Source: Paenacidovorax monticola (GTDB lineage: Bacteria > Pseudomonadota > Gammaproteobacteria > Burkholderiales > Burkholderiaceae_C). Taken from it: a stretch of 64,000 bases of DNA. Below, piece after piece: positions 18,796 through 27,194 of the stretch (positions are counted from its first letter, which is position 1; each line of letters begins with the position of its first letter). Location: positions 2,170,001-2,234,000 of the forward strand of contig NZ_CP060790.1 in assembly GCF_014489595.1 (NCBI RefSeq), in the 5' to 3' direction. A program made the position numbers and the translations under genes. Below the pieces are notes generated by a model that saw only the letters and a program-made list of their open reading frames with translations, was not told where the DNA came from and did not search any database.

Positions 18796-18810
18796 ACACT
18801 CAAAGAGCCT

Positions 18811-18855
18811 GCAGCGCTCAACCCACCCGCGCAAACAGCTATTTTTTTTGCAGCA
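18811..18855. repeat. Dispersed GCTATCA-type repeat, copy C (degenerate, at the 3' end of purN)
   Basis: GCAGCGCTCAACCCACCCGCGC followed by AAACAGCTATTTTTTTTGCAG keeps the GCGC...AGCTAT order but has T in place of CAAAA. It spans the purN stop codon, so the last purN residues (LLQKK) come from it. Confidence 0.4.
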
Positions 18856-19420
18856 AACTCGCCACGGCACGCGGATAGACCACGTGCTCCTGCGTGAGCA
18901 CGCGCGCGGCCAGCGTGTCGGCCGTGTCGTCCTGCAGCACTGGCACCACGGCCTGGTCGAGGATGGGCCCCACGTCCAGTTCGGCCGTCACCAGGTGCAC
19001 CGTGCAGCCCGCGAACCTGCAGCCCGCGTCGATGGCGCGCTGGTGCGTGTGCAGCCCCGTGAAGGCCGGCAGCAGCGAGGGGTGGATATTGGTGAGCCGC
19101 CCTGCGTAATGCGCGACGAAGCCCGGCGTGAGGATGCGCATGAAGCCGGCCAGCACCACGAGCGCGGGGTCGTAGCGATCGATCACCTGCGCAAGCGCGG
19201 CGTCGAAAGCCTCGCGGCTCTCGAAGGCCTTGTGGTCCAGCACCTCGGTGGCGATGCCTTGCTCGCGTGCGAACACCAGGCCCTTGGCGTCGGCCTTGTT
19301 GCTCACCACGGCTGCCACGCGGGCGCCCAGGCGCCGCTCCCAGTCCTGCTGCTGCGCCGTGCGCACGATGGCGGCCATGTTGGAGCCGCCGCCGGAGATC
19401 AAAATCACGATGTTCTTCAT
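18839..19420 (-). CDS. purN: PurN, phosphoribosylglycinamide formyltransferase
   Basis: 193 residues. Transfers a formyl group from 10-formyl-THF to GAR in purine synthesis. The N-terminal ISGGGSNM phosphate site, the catalytic [17 protein letters not shown] stretch (Asn and His) and the later [11 protein letters not shown] with the Asp are all present. The ATG at 19420 ([10 protein letters not shown]) is preferred over an in-frame GTG six bases upstream. It faces the yceH gene divergently. The extreme 3' end overlaps a dispersed repeat copy. Confidence 0.95.
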   Translation of the reverse strand: MKNIVILISGGGSNMAAIVRTAQQQDWERRLGARVAAVVSNKADAKGLVFAREQGIATEVLDHKAFESREAFDAALAQVIDRYDPALVVLAGFMRILTPGFVAHYAGRLTNIHPSLLPAFTGLHTHQRAIDAGCRFAGCTVHLVTAELDVGPILDQAVVPVLQDDTADTLAARVLTQEHVVYPRAVASLLQKK

Positions 19421-19535
19421 TGGCACCGGATTATCCCAGCCCTGCGCCCACCGGCCGCGGCATGGCCTTTGGGGCCGCTACCATCCCGGCATCGGCGGCT
19501 GCCCCGCTCCGTCTCCACCGCTTCACTGGACCACC

Positions 19536-20234
19536 ATGCCCTTCGATCCCCGCCAGCGCCCCCTCTCCGCCACCGAAGCCCGCGTGCTCGCCACCCTGCT
19601 CGAAAAGGCGCGCACCGTGCCCGACAGCTACCCGCTCACGCTCAACGCCCTGGTCACGGGCTGCAACCAGAAGAGCAGCCGCGATCCCGTGATGCAGGTC
19701 AGCGACGCCGAAGCGCAGGAGGCGCTCGAATCGCTGCGCCGCCTCTCGCTGGCCGTGGAGATCAGCGGCCAGCGCGCCACGCGCTGGGAACACAATTTCC
19801 CGCGCGGAGTGGGCGTGCCCGACCAGTCCGCCGTGCTGCTGGGCCTGCTGATGCTGCGCGGGCCACAGACGGCGGGCGAGCTGCGCATCAACGCCGAGCG
19901 CTGGCACCGCTTCGCCGACATTTCCTCGGTCGAGGCCTTCCTCGACGAGCTGCAGGAGCGCAGCGACGACAAGGGCGGCCCGCTCGTGGTGCTGCTGCCG
20001 CGCGCCCCGGGCGCGCGCGAGCAGCGCTGGGCCCACCTGCTCGGTGGCCCCGTGGACCTGGAGGCGCTGCAGGCCGCGCAGGCCAGCGCCGCCGCGCCAG
20101 CCAGCCCCGCACTGCAGGCGCGCGTGGAAGCGCTGGAGGCCGAGGTCGCCGCGCTGCAGGCCACCGTGCGCCGGCTCTGCGCCGAGCTGGGCGTGCCCGA
20201 GGCCGCGCCGGCCATGTCGCCACCCGGACAGTGA
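19536..20234 (+). CDS. yceH: YceH family protein (UPF0502/DUF480)
   Basis: 232 residues. The first 170 match the YceH family: [30 protein letters not shown], then [26 protein letters not shown], forming two tandem winged-helix-like domains. The C-terminal 50 residues ([22 protein letters not shown]) form a coiled coil. A DNA- or protein-binding role is likely but none is proven. The ATG at 19536 is the family start. The acyl-CoA dehydrogenase operon begins 49 bp after its stop. Confidence 0.85.
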   Translation: MPFDPRQRPLSATEARVLATLLEKARTVPDSYPLTLNALVTGCNQKSSRDPVMQVSDAEAQEALESLRRLSLAVEISGQRATRWEHNFPRGVGVPDQSAVLLGLLMLRGPQTAGELRINAERWHRFADISSVEAFLDELQERSDDKGGPLVVLLPRAPGAREQRWAHLLGGPVDLEALQAAQASAAAPASPALQARVEALEAEVAALQATVRRLCAELGVPEAAPAMSPPGQ

Positions 20235-20283
20235 CAAAACGAACGACCGTGCTACAAATGTCCCTTCTCAGGAGACATAACGC

Positions 20284-21465
20284 ATGGATCTCGCATTCAC
20301 CCCCGAAGAGCAGGCCTTCCGCGAAGAAATTCGCGCCTGGGTCCGAAGCAACCTCCCCGAGGACATTGCCCACAAGGTGCGCAACGCCCTGCGCCTGACG
20401 CGCGACGACATGCAGCGCTGGGCCAAGATCCTGGGCAAGAAGGGCTGGCTTGGCCACGCCTGGCCCAAGGAGTTCGGCGGCCCGGGCTGGAACGCGGTGC
20501 AAAAGCACCTGTTCGAAGAGGAATGCGCACTGGCCTGCGCGCCGCGCGTCGTGCCCTTCGGGCCCGTGATGGTGGCGCCCGTGATCATGACCTTCGGCAA
20601 CGCCGAGCAGCACAAGCGCTTCCTGCCCGGCATCGCCAGCGGCGAGGTGTGGTGGAGCCAGGGCTACAGCGAGCCAGGCTCGGGCTCCGACCTGGCCTCG
20701 GTCAAGACCCGTGCCGAGCGCGTGGGCGACAAGTACATCGTGAACGGCCAGAAGACCTGGACCACGCTGGGCCAGTACGGCGAATGGATCTTCTGCCTGG
20801 TGCGCACCAGCAACGAGGGCAAGCCGCAGACGGGCATCTCGTTCCTGCTCATCGACATGAAGAGCCCCGGCGTGACGGTGCGCCCGATCAAGCTGCTGGA
20901 CGGCGAGTGCGAGGTCAACGAGGTGTTCTTCGACAACGTCGAAGTGCCGGCCGAGAACCTCATCGGCGAGGAGAACAAGGGCTGGACCTATGCCAAGCAC
21001 CTGCTCTCCCACGAGCGCACCAACATCGCCGACGTGAACCGCGCCAAGCGCGAACTGGAGCGCCTCAAGCGCATCGCCAAGCAGGAAGGCGTGTGGGAAG
21101 ACCAGCGCTTGCGGGACGAGATCGCCAAGCTCGAAGTGGACGTGGTGGCGCTCGAAATGCTGGTGCTGCGCGTGCTCTCGGCCGAGAAGTCGGGCAAGAA
21201 CCCGCTGGACATCGCGGGCCTGCTCAAGATCCGCGGCAGCGAGATCCAGCAGCGCTATGCCGAACTCATGATGCTGGCGGCCGGCCCCTTCAGCCTGCCC
21301 TTCATCGAGGAGGCCATGGAGGCCGGCTGGCAGGGCGACTTCCCCGGTGGCATGGCCGCGAACGCGCCGCTGGCTGCCACGTACTTCAACATGCGCAAGA
21401 CCACCATCTACGGCGGCAGCAACGAAGTGCAGCGCAACATCGTGGCCCAGACCGTGCTGGGTTGA
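20284..21465 (+). CDS. Acyl-CoA dehydrogenase, large-subunit type (PimC-like)
   Basis: 393-residue FAD-dependent acyl-CoA dehydrogenase. MDLAFTPEEQAFREEIRAW is the N-terminus; GYSEPGSGSDLASVKTRAER and NGQKTWTT line the FAD/substrate site, and YGGSNEVQRNIVAQTVLG closes the C-terminal domain. Together with the partner starting 11 bp after its stop it resembles the large/small pair of pimeloyl-CoA dehydrogenase. Members of this group form hetero-tetramers and oxidise dicarboxylic or long-chain acyl-CoA. An AGGAG site precedes the ATG. Substrate is inferred only. Confidence 0.88.
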   Translation: MDLAFTPEEQAFREEIRAWVRSNLPEDIAHKVRNALRLTRDDMQRWAKILGKKGWLGHAWPKEFGGPGWNAVQKHLFEEECALACAPRVVPFGPVMVAPVIMTFGNAEQHKRFLPGIASGEVWWSQGYSEPGSGSDLASVKTRAERVGDKYIVNGQKTWTTLGQYGEWIFCLVRTSNEGKPQTGISFLLIDMKSPGVTVRPIKLLDGECEVNEVFFDNVEVPAENLIGEENKGWTYAKHLLSHERTNIADVNRAKRELERLKRIAKQEGVWEDQRLRDEIAKLEVDVVALEMLVLRVLSAEKSGKNPLDIAGLLKIRGSEIQQRYAELMMLAAGPFSLPFIEEAMEAGWQGDFPGGMAANAPLAATYFNMRKTTIYGGSNEVQRNIVAQTVLG

Positions 21466-21476
21466 GGAGACAAGAC

Positions 21477-22592
21477 ATGGATTTCGACTTTTCCGACGAC
21501 CAGCAGCAACTGCGCGACGCCGTGCGCCGCTGGGTGGACAAGGGCTACACCTTCGAGCGCCGCCGCGCCATCGTGGGGGCGGGCGGTTTCTCACGCGAGG
21601 CATGGAGCGAGCTGGCCGAGCTGGGCCTGACGGCGCTGACCGTGCCCGAAGAGCACGGCGGCCTGGGCCAGGGCGCCATCGACGCCATGGTGGTCATGGA
21701 GGAGCTGGGCCGGGGCCTGGTGCTGGAGCCGCTGGCCCAGGCCTTCGTGGCCACCGCCATCCTGGGCCAGCATGCGCCCGCCGCCGTGGCCTCCGCCTGG
21801 CTGCCCCGCGTGGCCAGCGGCGAGGCCCTGGTCGTGCTCGCCCACCAGGAGCGCAAGGCCCGCTACCGGCTGGACGTTTGCGAGGCCAAGGCCCGCCCCA
21901 GCGGCGCGGGCCATGTTCTTGATGCCACCAAGAGCGTGGTGCCCGCCGGCGACGCGGCCAATGCCTTCCTGGTGCCGGCCGAGCTGAACGGCCAGATCGC
22001 GCTGTTCCTCGTGGAGCGCGGCGCCAGCGGCATCGCCACCCAGGGCTACCGCACTCAGGACGGCAGCCGCGCTGCCGAACTGCGCTGCCAGGGCGCGCCC
22101 GCCACGCTGCTCACCGCCGACGGCCTGACCGCCCTGACGCTGGCGCAGGATGTGGCCAACGCCGCGCTGTGCGCCGAGGGCGTGGGCGCGATGGAGCAGA
22201 CCCTGAAGCTCACCACCGAGTACATGAACCAGCGCAAGCAGTTCGGCGTGGCCATCGCCAGCTTCCAGGCCCTGCGCCACCGCGTGGCCGACATGAAGAT
22301 GCAGCTCGAGCTGGCCCGCTCCATGAGCTACTACGCCAGCCTCAAGCTGGGCGCTCCGGCAGCGGAACGCCATGTGGCGGTGGCGCGCGCCAAGGTGCAG
22401 CTGGGCCAGTCCATGCGCTTCGTGGGCCAGCAGTCGGTACAGTTGCACGGCGGCATCGGCGTGACCGACGAGTACGCAGGCAGCCACTACTTCAAGCGCC
22501 TGACGCAGATGGAGATGACCGGGGGCGACACGCTGCACCACCTGGGCGTGGTGTCGTCGAACATGCAGGAGACCGCGGGCGTCTTTGCCTAA
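21477..22592 (+). CDS. Acyl-CoA dehydrogenase, small-subunit type (PimD-like)
   Basis: 371 residues, partner of the preceding dehydrogenase. It opens MDFDFSDDQQQLRDAVRRWVDKGYTFERRR, has the shorter and more divergent middle domain typical of the second subunit, and ends with HGGIGVTDEYAGSHYFKRL. QFGVAIASFQALRHRVADM is the usual C-terminal helix. A TTGAGGAGAC ribosome site lies between the genes, so they are co-translated. A terminator follows at 22649-22681. No CoA-ligase or thiolase accompanies the pair here. Confidence 0.88.
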   Translation: MDFDFSDDQQQLRDAVRRWVDKGYTFERRRAIVGAGGFSREAWSELAELGLTALTVPEEHGGLGQGAIDAMVVMEELGRGLVLEPLAQAFVATAILGQHAPAAVASAWLPRVASGEALVVLAHQERKARYRLDVCEAKARPSGAGHVLDATKSVVPAGDAANAFLVPAELNGQIALFLVERGASGIATQGYRTQDGSRAAELRCQGAPATLLTADGLTALTLAQDVANAALCAEGVGAMEQTLKLTTEYMNQRKQFGVAIASFQALRHRVADMKMQLELARSMSYYASLKLGAPAAERHVAVARAKVQLGQSMRFVGQQSVQLHGGIGVTDEYAGSHYFKRLTQMEMTGGDTLHHLGVVSSNMQETAGVFA

Positions 22593-22648
22593 GCCTAAAC
22601 CAGGGCCGCGCCACGGCGGCCACGGATGCCTCCAAGGGCCTTCGAACC

Positions 22649-22681
22649 GGTCACCGCGCGCATGCGGTGGCCGTTTTTTTT
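22649..22681 (+). terminator. Intrinsic terminator after the acyl-CoA dehydrogenase operon
   Basis: GGTCACCGC (22649-22657) pairs with GCGGTGGCC (22664-22672), one G-T wobble, and a run of eight T follows (22674-22681). The last T is also the first base of the uraD stop codon read on the other strand. Confidence 0.88.
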
Positions 22682-23229
22682 CAGGCGGGCTGCGCCTCGC
22701 CGGCCCGCACCCGCTGCGCGAGCCGCAGGCCGCTGATGAAGCCGACCTGGCGCAGGGCCTCGGCAAACTCCACCTCGGTGTCGCGCCCGGTGCGCGACGC
22801 CAGTTCGGCGAACAGGCCCGCGCGCGTGTAATGGCGCACGCAGGCGATGAAGGGGAAGCCATGGCGCGCACGGTAGGCCTGGTTCAGCGCCACCAGCTGG
22901 GCGGCCTGCTCCTCGGCCAGGCCGCCCAGGTCTGCGCTCTGCTGCTCCCGCTGCGAATCGCTGGTCAGCGTGCCGGCACGCACCGCCTGGGCCGACAGCT
23001 CGGGGTGGCCGCACAGGAAGCGCACGGCCTGCTCGCGCGGACTGCCGAGCACGGCGCCCACCATGGCGCGGTGCAGGGCCTCCACACTGCGGAAGGGCCG
23101 CTGGCGCCAGGCCGATTCGGCCACCCAGGGGGCGTACTCGAACACTTCGCCCAGAGCGGCGACGAAGTCCTCGCACTCCATGGCGTTGAGCGCGTCGAGG
23201 GTATGAACGGTAGGAGTGGTGGTGGTCAT
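22681..23229 (-). CDS. uraD: OHCU decarboxylase UraD (ureide pathway)
   Basis: 182 residues. Decarboxylates 2-oxo-4-hydroxy-4-carboxy-5-ureidoimidazoline to S-allantoin, the last of the three steps from urate. The catalytic GHPELSAQAVRAGTLTSDSQREQ stretch carries the key His, and FPFIACVRHYTRAGL matches the substrate-binding helix. It lies next to a LysR gene and close to two HIU-hydrolase-like genes, the preceding pathway step. An inverted repeat fitting a LysR box (23274-23292) stands about 45 bp upstream of its ATG. Confidence 0.93.
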   Translation of the reverse strand: MTTTTPTVHTLDALNAMECEDFVAALGEVFEYAPWVAESAWRQRPFRSVEALHRAMVGAVLGSPREQAVRFLCGHPELSAQAVRAGTLTSDSQREQQSADLGGLAEEQAAQLVALNQAYRARHGFPFIACVRHYTRAGLFAELASRTGRDTEVEFAEALRQVGFISGLRLAQRVRAGEAQPA

Positions 23230-23273
23230 GGCGCCAGTGTAGGAAGCCCCTCCGGCCCCACCCAGATGCGCAT

Positions 23274-23292
23274 TGCTATAGCGCGTATAGCA
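23274..23292. promoter_or_regulatory. LysR-type box ahead of uraD
   Basis: TGCTATA-GCGCG-TATAGCA is a perfect 7-bp inverted repeat and contains TATAGCGCGTATA, an ideal T-N11-A LysR box. It lies in the 70-bp gap between the lysR stop and the uraD start. A similar 13-mer (TATGCGGCCTATA, 24270-24282) stands in the lysR-MFS gap, which suggests one regulator for both transcripts. Confidence 0.55.
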
Positions 23293-23299
23293 GGGGCGA

Positions 23300-24241
23300 C
23301 TATGTCGCCGGCACGGGCGCCGCGAGCACTTGCGACGCCGCGCTCAGCAGGCTACGCAGCCAGACGTGCGACGCGGAGCGGTGCTGGGACGAATGCCACA
23401 GCTGGTAGAAGCGCATGGAGCGCGCGCCCATGGGCAGGGGCACGATGCACAGCGGCAGCCGGCGTGCGTGGTAGGCGGCGAAATGGCGACTGGTGGTCAG
23501 CAGCAGATCGGTGCCCACCAGCAGGTCAGGCGCCAGCCCGAAGTAGGAGCACTGCACGCGGCGGTCGCGGCTCACGCGCATGGTGCCCAGGCTGGACTCC
23601 ACCACCCCGCGCTGGCCGATCGAGTACGGCGTGGGCACCACGTGGGCGGCCTGCAGGTAGCGCTCGGCCGTCAGCTGCCCGGGGGCGGCCCAGGGGTGGT
23701 TCGCGTCGAGCAGGCACACGATCTCGTCCTCCAGCAGGGTGGACATGTGCAGGTGCTCGGGCGGGCTGGGCCAGTTGCCGATGACGATGTCCACCTCGCC
23801 GTTCTGCAGTGCCTGCTCGTAGTCGAACTGCGGCCCCAGCGACAGCACGGCCAGGCGCGCGCCCGGGGCCTGCGTGCGCAGCAGCTGGGCCACGCGCGTG
23901 AGAAAGGGCGGCGCAAGGTAGTCCGGCATGGCCAGGGTGAAGCGCAGCTGTGTGGTCTCGGGTGCGAAGGCCTTGCCCGATTCGAGCATGCCGTCCAGCA
24001 GGCCCAGCGCCGCGCGCGCCTGATCGGCGGCCTGCAGCGCCCGCGCCGTGGGCACCATGCGGTTCTTGTCGCGCACCAGCAGGGGGTCGCCAAAGACCGC
24101 CCTCAGGCGCTTGAGCGCCGCGCTGACCGCCGGCTGCGACTGGTTGAGGCGGATCGCCGCCCGGGATACGCTTTGCTCGCTGATCAGCGTGCACAGCACG
24201 CGCAGCAGGTAGGTATCGAACGGGTCTTCGTTGCGCGACAC
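23300..24241 (-). CDS. LysR-family regulator of the ureide locus
   Basis: 313 residues. N-terminal winged helix (QSVSRAAIRLNQSQPAVSAALKRLRAVFGDPLLVRD) and a C-terminal periplasmic-binding-like effector domain (from about residue 95). It lies between uraD (same strand, downstream) and the MFS-hydrolase-deaminase operon (divergent), so it probably controls both, with a ureide or purine as effector. LysR boxes are visible on both sides (23274-23292 and 24270-24282). The start at 24241 fits the family length. Confidence 0.9.
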   Translation of the reverse strand: MSRNEDPFDTYLLRVLCTLISEQSVSRAAIRLNQSQPAVSAALKRLRAVFGDPLLVRDKNRMVPTARALQAADQARAALGLLDGMLESGKAFAPETTQLRFTLAMPDYLAPPFLTRVAQLLRTQAPGARLAVLSLGPQFDYEQALQNGEVDIVIGNWPSPPEHLHMSTLLEDEIVCLLDANHPWAAPGQLTAERYLQAAHVVPTPYSIGQRGVVESSLGTMRVSRDRRVQCSYFGLAPDLLVGTDLLLTTSRHFAAYHARRLPLCIVPLPMGARSMRFYQLWHSSQHRSASHVWLRSLLSAASQVLAAPVPAT

Positions 24242-24267
24242 GCCTGCTCCTTCCGGATATGTACTTT

Positions 24268-24305
24268 GATATGCGGCCTATAGCGGCTGCGCAGTTTCGC
24301 ATATC
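24268..24305. promoter_or_regulatory. Operator region between lysR and the MFS gene
   Basis: GATATGCG (24268-24275) and CGCATATC (24298-24305) form a perfect 8-bp inverted repeat with a 22-bp spacer. Inside the left part TATGCGGCCTATA (24270-24282) fits T-N11-A and resembles the box before uraD. Location and form suit binding by the LysR protein encoded next to it. Confidence 0.5.
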
Positions 24306-24378
24306 GCCGCAAGCCGCGACCATGGCCATGGGGCCGTTCGACATGCCCCCTACGACAACCGGAGACAAGGATTCCTCT

Positions 24379-25716
24379 ATGAGCGCGCAAAACGTGCCGC
24401 TTGCCGGCACAGCCCCTACGGTCGACCCAGTGGGCGCGACCTATTCGAAAATCTCGTGGCGCCTGCTGCCCTTCCTCGGGGTGCTGTGGGTGCTGGCCTG
24501 GCTGGACCGGGTCAACATCGGCTTCGCCAAGCTGCAGATGCTCGACGATCTGCGCTTCAGCGAAGCGGTCTACGGCCTGGGCGCGGGCATCTTCTTCCTG
24601 GGCTACTTCCTGTTCGAAGTGCCCTCGAACATGTTGTTGCAAAGGATCGGCGCCAAGAAGACGGTGATGCGCATCACCATCGGCTGGGGCCTGATCTGCA
24701 TCGCGCAGGCCTGGGTCACCACGCCCACGCAGTTCTACGTGCTGCGCTTCCTGCTCGGCGCCTTCGAGGCCGGCTTCTACCCCGGCGTGATCTTGTATCT
24801 GACCTACTGGTACCCCTCGCAGCGCCGTGCCAAGGCCTTCGGCACCTTCATGTCGGCTTCGGCCATCGCCGGCGTGCTGGGCGGCCCGCTGGCCGGCGCC
24901 ATCATGACGTCCACGGCGGGCCTGCAGGGCATGCACGGCTGGCAGTGGCTGTTCATCATCGAGGGAATTCCGTCCGTGCTGGCCGGCATGTTCGCCTACT
25001 TCTACATGACGGACCGCCCCGAACAGGCCCATTGGCTCAGCGCCGACGAGAAGCGCATCGTCCAGCAGCAGCTGGAGGCGGACCACCGCGCCCAGGGCGA
25101 ACGCGGCAGCGACTGGCGCACCCTGTTCGGCAGCCCCCTGGTGTGGCTGCTGATTGCCGTGTTCTTCTGCCTGCTGTGCGCCAATTCCACGCTCACGTTC
25201 TGGATCCCCACCGTGATCCGCGAGGCTGGCTTCAGCTCGCCCATGGAGGTGGGATGGATCGCCGGCGTGGCCTACCTGTTCGGCGCGGCGGGCATGGTGC
25301 TCAACGGCCGCCACTCCGACCGCCAAGGCGAGGTGCGCTGGCACTTCGCGGGCTCGGCCCTGCTGGGGGCTGCCGGCATGCTGGTGCTGGCAATCGCCAT
25401 GGGCATGGCCAGCATTCCCGTGCCGGTGGCCCTGGCGGCCATGGTGCTGGCGCTGGCCGGCACCATGAGCGCGATCCCCGTGTTCTGGCAGATGCCCAAC
25501 ATGCTGCTCAGCGGCGGTGCAGCCGCCGTGGGCGTGGCGCTGATCAATTCGGTCGCCAACCTCGCCGGCTTCGGCGCCCCCTACCTGATGGGCCTCATCA
25601 AGTCCGCCACGGGCAAGGTAGCGCCGGGTCTGTACCTGGTGGCGATCGTGGAGGTGCTGTCGGCCGTCCTCGCCATCGCCTTCATCGCCCGCCTTCAGCG
25701 GCGCAAGGCTCTCTGA
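24379..25716 (+). CDS. MFS transporter, probable ureide/purine-related solute carrier
   Basis: 445 residues with about 12 membrane segments, of the anion:cation symporter branch of the MFS. Typical are WVLAWLDRVNIGFAKLQML (helix 1), LFEVPSNMLLQRIGAKKT between helices 2 and 3, and FLLGAFEAGFYPGVILYLTYWYP. The ATG at 24379 follows a GGAGACAAGG site. First gene of a four-gene operon with two HIU-hydrolase-like proteins and a deaminase, so uptake of urate, allantoin or another ureide is the best inference; sequence alone does not fix the substrate. Confidence 0.85.
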   Translation: MSAQNVPLAGTAPTVDPVGATYSKISWRLLPFLGVLWVLAWLDRVNIGFAKLQMLDDLRFSEAVYGLGAGIFFLGYFLFEVPSNMLLQRIGAKKTVMRITIGWGLICIAQAWVTTPTQFYVLRFLLGAFEAGFYPGVILYLTYWYPSQRRAKAFGTFMSASAIAGVLGGPLAGAIMTSTAGLQGMHGWQWLFIIEGIPSVLAGMFAYFYMTDRPEQAHWLSADEKRIVQQQLEADHRAQGERGSDWRTLFGSPLVWLLIAVFFCLLCANSTLTFWIPTVIREAGFSSPMEVGWIAGVAYLFGAAGMVLNGRHSDRQGEVRWHFAGSALLGAAGMLVLAIAMGMASIPVPVALAAMVLALAGTMSAIPVFWQMPNMLLSGGAAAVGVALINSVANLAGFGAPYLMGLIKSATGKVAPGLYLVAIVEVLSAVLAIAFIARLQRRKAL

Positions 25717-25727
25717 GGATGCCCACC

Positions 25728-26246
25728 ATGTCCCATTCCACGCTCTCCAGCGCACAGCGCGCACGCCGCCGGTTCGCCCTCTCGGGCCTTGCCCTGGGCG
25801 CCGCCTCGGTAGCCACTGCCCGCGGCGCTCTGGCAGCCGATGCCCCGGCCGCCCCCGCCCAGTCGGCGGGCCCGATCGTCCTGCATGGCGCCAGCCCCCG
25901 ACTGACCATGCACGCCATCGACACCTTCCACGGTGCGGCGGCCACCGGCCTGCGCATAGACTTCTCGCGCTTCGACGGCCAGGGCTACGCGCTGCTGCGT
26001 TCGTTCACCGTCAACGCCAATGGCCGTGCCGACGAGCCGCTGCTCATCGACGAGAGCTACCGAGCCGGGCGCTACGAAATGCTCCTGCATGTGGACGACT
26101 ACTTCGCACGCAAGGGCGCACAGCTGCCGCGCCCGGCCTTTCTGTCGAAAGTGCCGGTGCGCTTCCAGATCGTGAACACCGCGGAGCGCATTCACCTGCC
26201 CATCCAGTTCGGCCCGTGGAGCTACACCTACTCGCGCGGCAGCTGA
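25728..26246 (+). CDS. Exported (Tat) transthyretin-like / HIU-hydrolase-like protein
   Basis: 172 residues. An N-terminal Tat-type signal (RARRRFALSGLALGAASVATARGALA) precedes a transthyretin-like domain. The residues used by 5-hydroxyisourate hydrolase are kept: His in LTMHAID, Arg in NANGRADEP, His in RIHLPIQFG, and a C-terminal RGS, though the ending is YSRGS instead of YRGS. It is therefore probably a periplasmic HIU hydrolase or a relative. Start at 25728 chosen for its AGGA site; ATG 25719 is the alternative. Followed 36 bp later by the cytosolic version. Confidence 0.78.
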   Translation: MSHSTLSSAQRARRRFALSGLALGAASVATARGALAADAPAAPAQSAGPIVLHGASPRLTMHAIDTFHGAAATGLRIDFSRFDGQGYALLRSFTVNANGRADEPLLIDESYRAGRYEMLLHVDDYFARKGAQLPRPAFLSKVPVRFQIVNTAERIHLPIQFGPWSYTYSRGS

Positions 26247-26282
26247 CCGGCCGCCCCCTCGACACGCAACGAAAGGCATCCC

Positions 26283-26618
26283 ATGGCAGGCATCAGCACC
26301 CATGTGCTCAACCTCACCACCGGCCGGCCCATAGCGGGCATGCAGGTGGACCTGTACGACGTGGCCCAGTCGCCCCCGCTGCGGCTGACAAGCACCCGCA
26401 CCAACGCCGACGGCCGCACCGACACGCCCATGCTGTCCGCCCAGGCGGCCCGCACCGGCCAGTTCGAGCTGCGCTTCCATGTTGGCGAGCACTTCAAGGC
26501 CCCCGACGGCCTGTCGGACGAAGTGCCCGTGCGCTTCGCCATCTTCGACGCGGCCCAGCACTACCACGTACCCATGCTGTGCTCGCCGTGGTTCTTCACC
26601 ACCTACCGCGGCAGCTGA
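26283..26618 (+). CDS. uraH: 5-hydroxyisourate hydrolase (cytosolic)
   Basis: 111 residues, the normal size for bacterial HIU hydrolase, without a signal peptide. It starts MAGISTHVLNLTTGRPIAGM and ends YRGS, with His in HYHVPMLCSPW and Arg in NADGRTD, the catalytic set. Converts HIU to OHCU, the substrate of UraD encoded 3 kb away. No urate oxidase (UOX, HpxO or PuuD type) is present in the window. Good GAAAGG site before the ATG. Confidence 0.93.
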   Translation: MAGISTHVLNLTTGRPIAGMQVDLYDVAQSPPLRLTSTRTNADGRTDTPMLSAQAARTGQFELRFHVGEHFKAPDGLSDEVPVRFAIFDAAQHYHVPMLCSPWFFTTYRGS

Positions 26619-26641
26619 TTTTTCCAAGGAGACGTTCCCCG

Positions 26642-27118
26642 ATGAGCAACGAGAAAGACACCGAGAAGTACCTGCTGGACTCCATTCGCCTGGCCATGGG
26701 CAATGCGCGCGAGCGCAAGACCTGGCCCTTCGGCGCCGTGCTGGTCCGGGACGGCCAGGTGCTGGCCCGCTCGGTCAACGAGGTCGATGCCCTGTGCGAC
26801 CCCAGCGCCCACGCCGAGATGCAGGCCGTGCGCGCCGCCGCCAAGGCGCTGGGCAGCACGGACCTGAGCGGCTCCGTGGTCTATGCCAGTGGCTACCCCT
26901 GCAGCATGTGCTACACGGCCATGCTGCTGGCCGGGGTGGAGAAGGTCTATTACGCCTACTCCAACGAGGACGGCGAGCCCTACGACCTGTCGGCCGCGCG
27001 CGGCTACGACGAAATCCACAAGGCCCCCGACGCGCGCCACCTGCCGCTCATCTCGCGCCCGGTACGCGATGCGGGCGAGGACCTGTACGAGGTTTGGCAG
27101 CGGCAGGTCGCGCAGTAG
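26642..27118 (+). CDS. Nucleobase/nucleoside deaminase (guanine-deaminase-like)
   Basis: 158-residue zinc deaminase of the cytidine-deaminase superfamily. The active site HAEMQAV (catalytic His-Ala-Glu) near residue 58 and PCSMC near residue 88 are complete. Size and context resemble the small GuaD-type guanine deaminase, which makes xanthine on the route to urate; tRNA adenosine deaminase is less likely because of the operon context. An AAGGAGA site lies ahead of the ATG. Last gene of the plus-strand ureide operon; a strong hairpin follows. Confidence 0.85.
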   Translation: MSNEKDTEKYLLDSIRLAMGNARERKTWPFGAVLVRDGQVLARSVNEVDALCDPSAHAEMQAVRAAAKALGSTDLSGSVVYASGYPCSMCYTAMLLAGVEKVYYAYSNEDGEPYDLSAARGYDEIHKAPDARHLPLISRPVRDAGEDLYEVWQRQVAQ

Positions 27119-27141
27119 GCCGGGGCCTGCCGGGCAGAGAA

Positions 27142-27172
27142 AAGCCCCATGGACTGGCGGTCCATGGGGCTT
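27142..27172. terminator. Strong hairpin between convergent operons
   Basis: AAGCCCCATGGAC (27142-27154) pairs perfectly with GTCCATGGGGCTT (27160-27172) across a 5-base loop. No long T-run follows on the plus strand, but the 13-bp perfect stem between the deaminase stop and the dctM stop suggests a two-way terminator. Confidence 0.75.
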
Positions 27173-27194
27173 GGTTCTTGTGGGGGGCCGGCGG

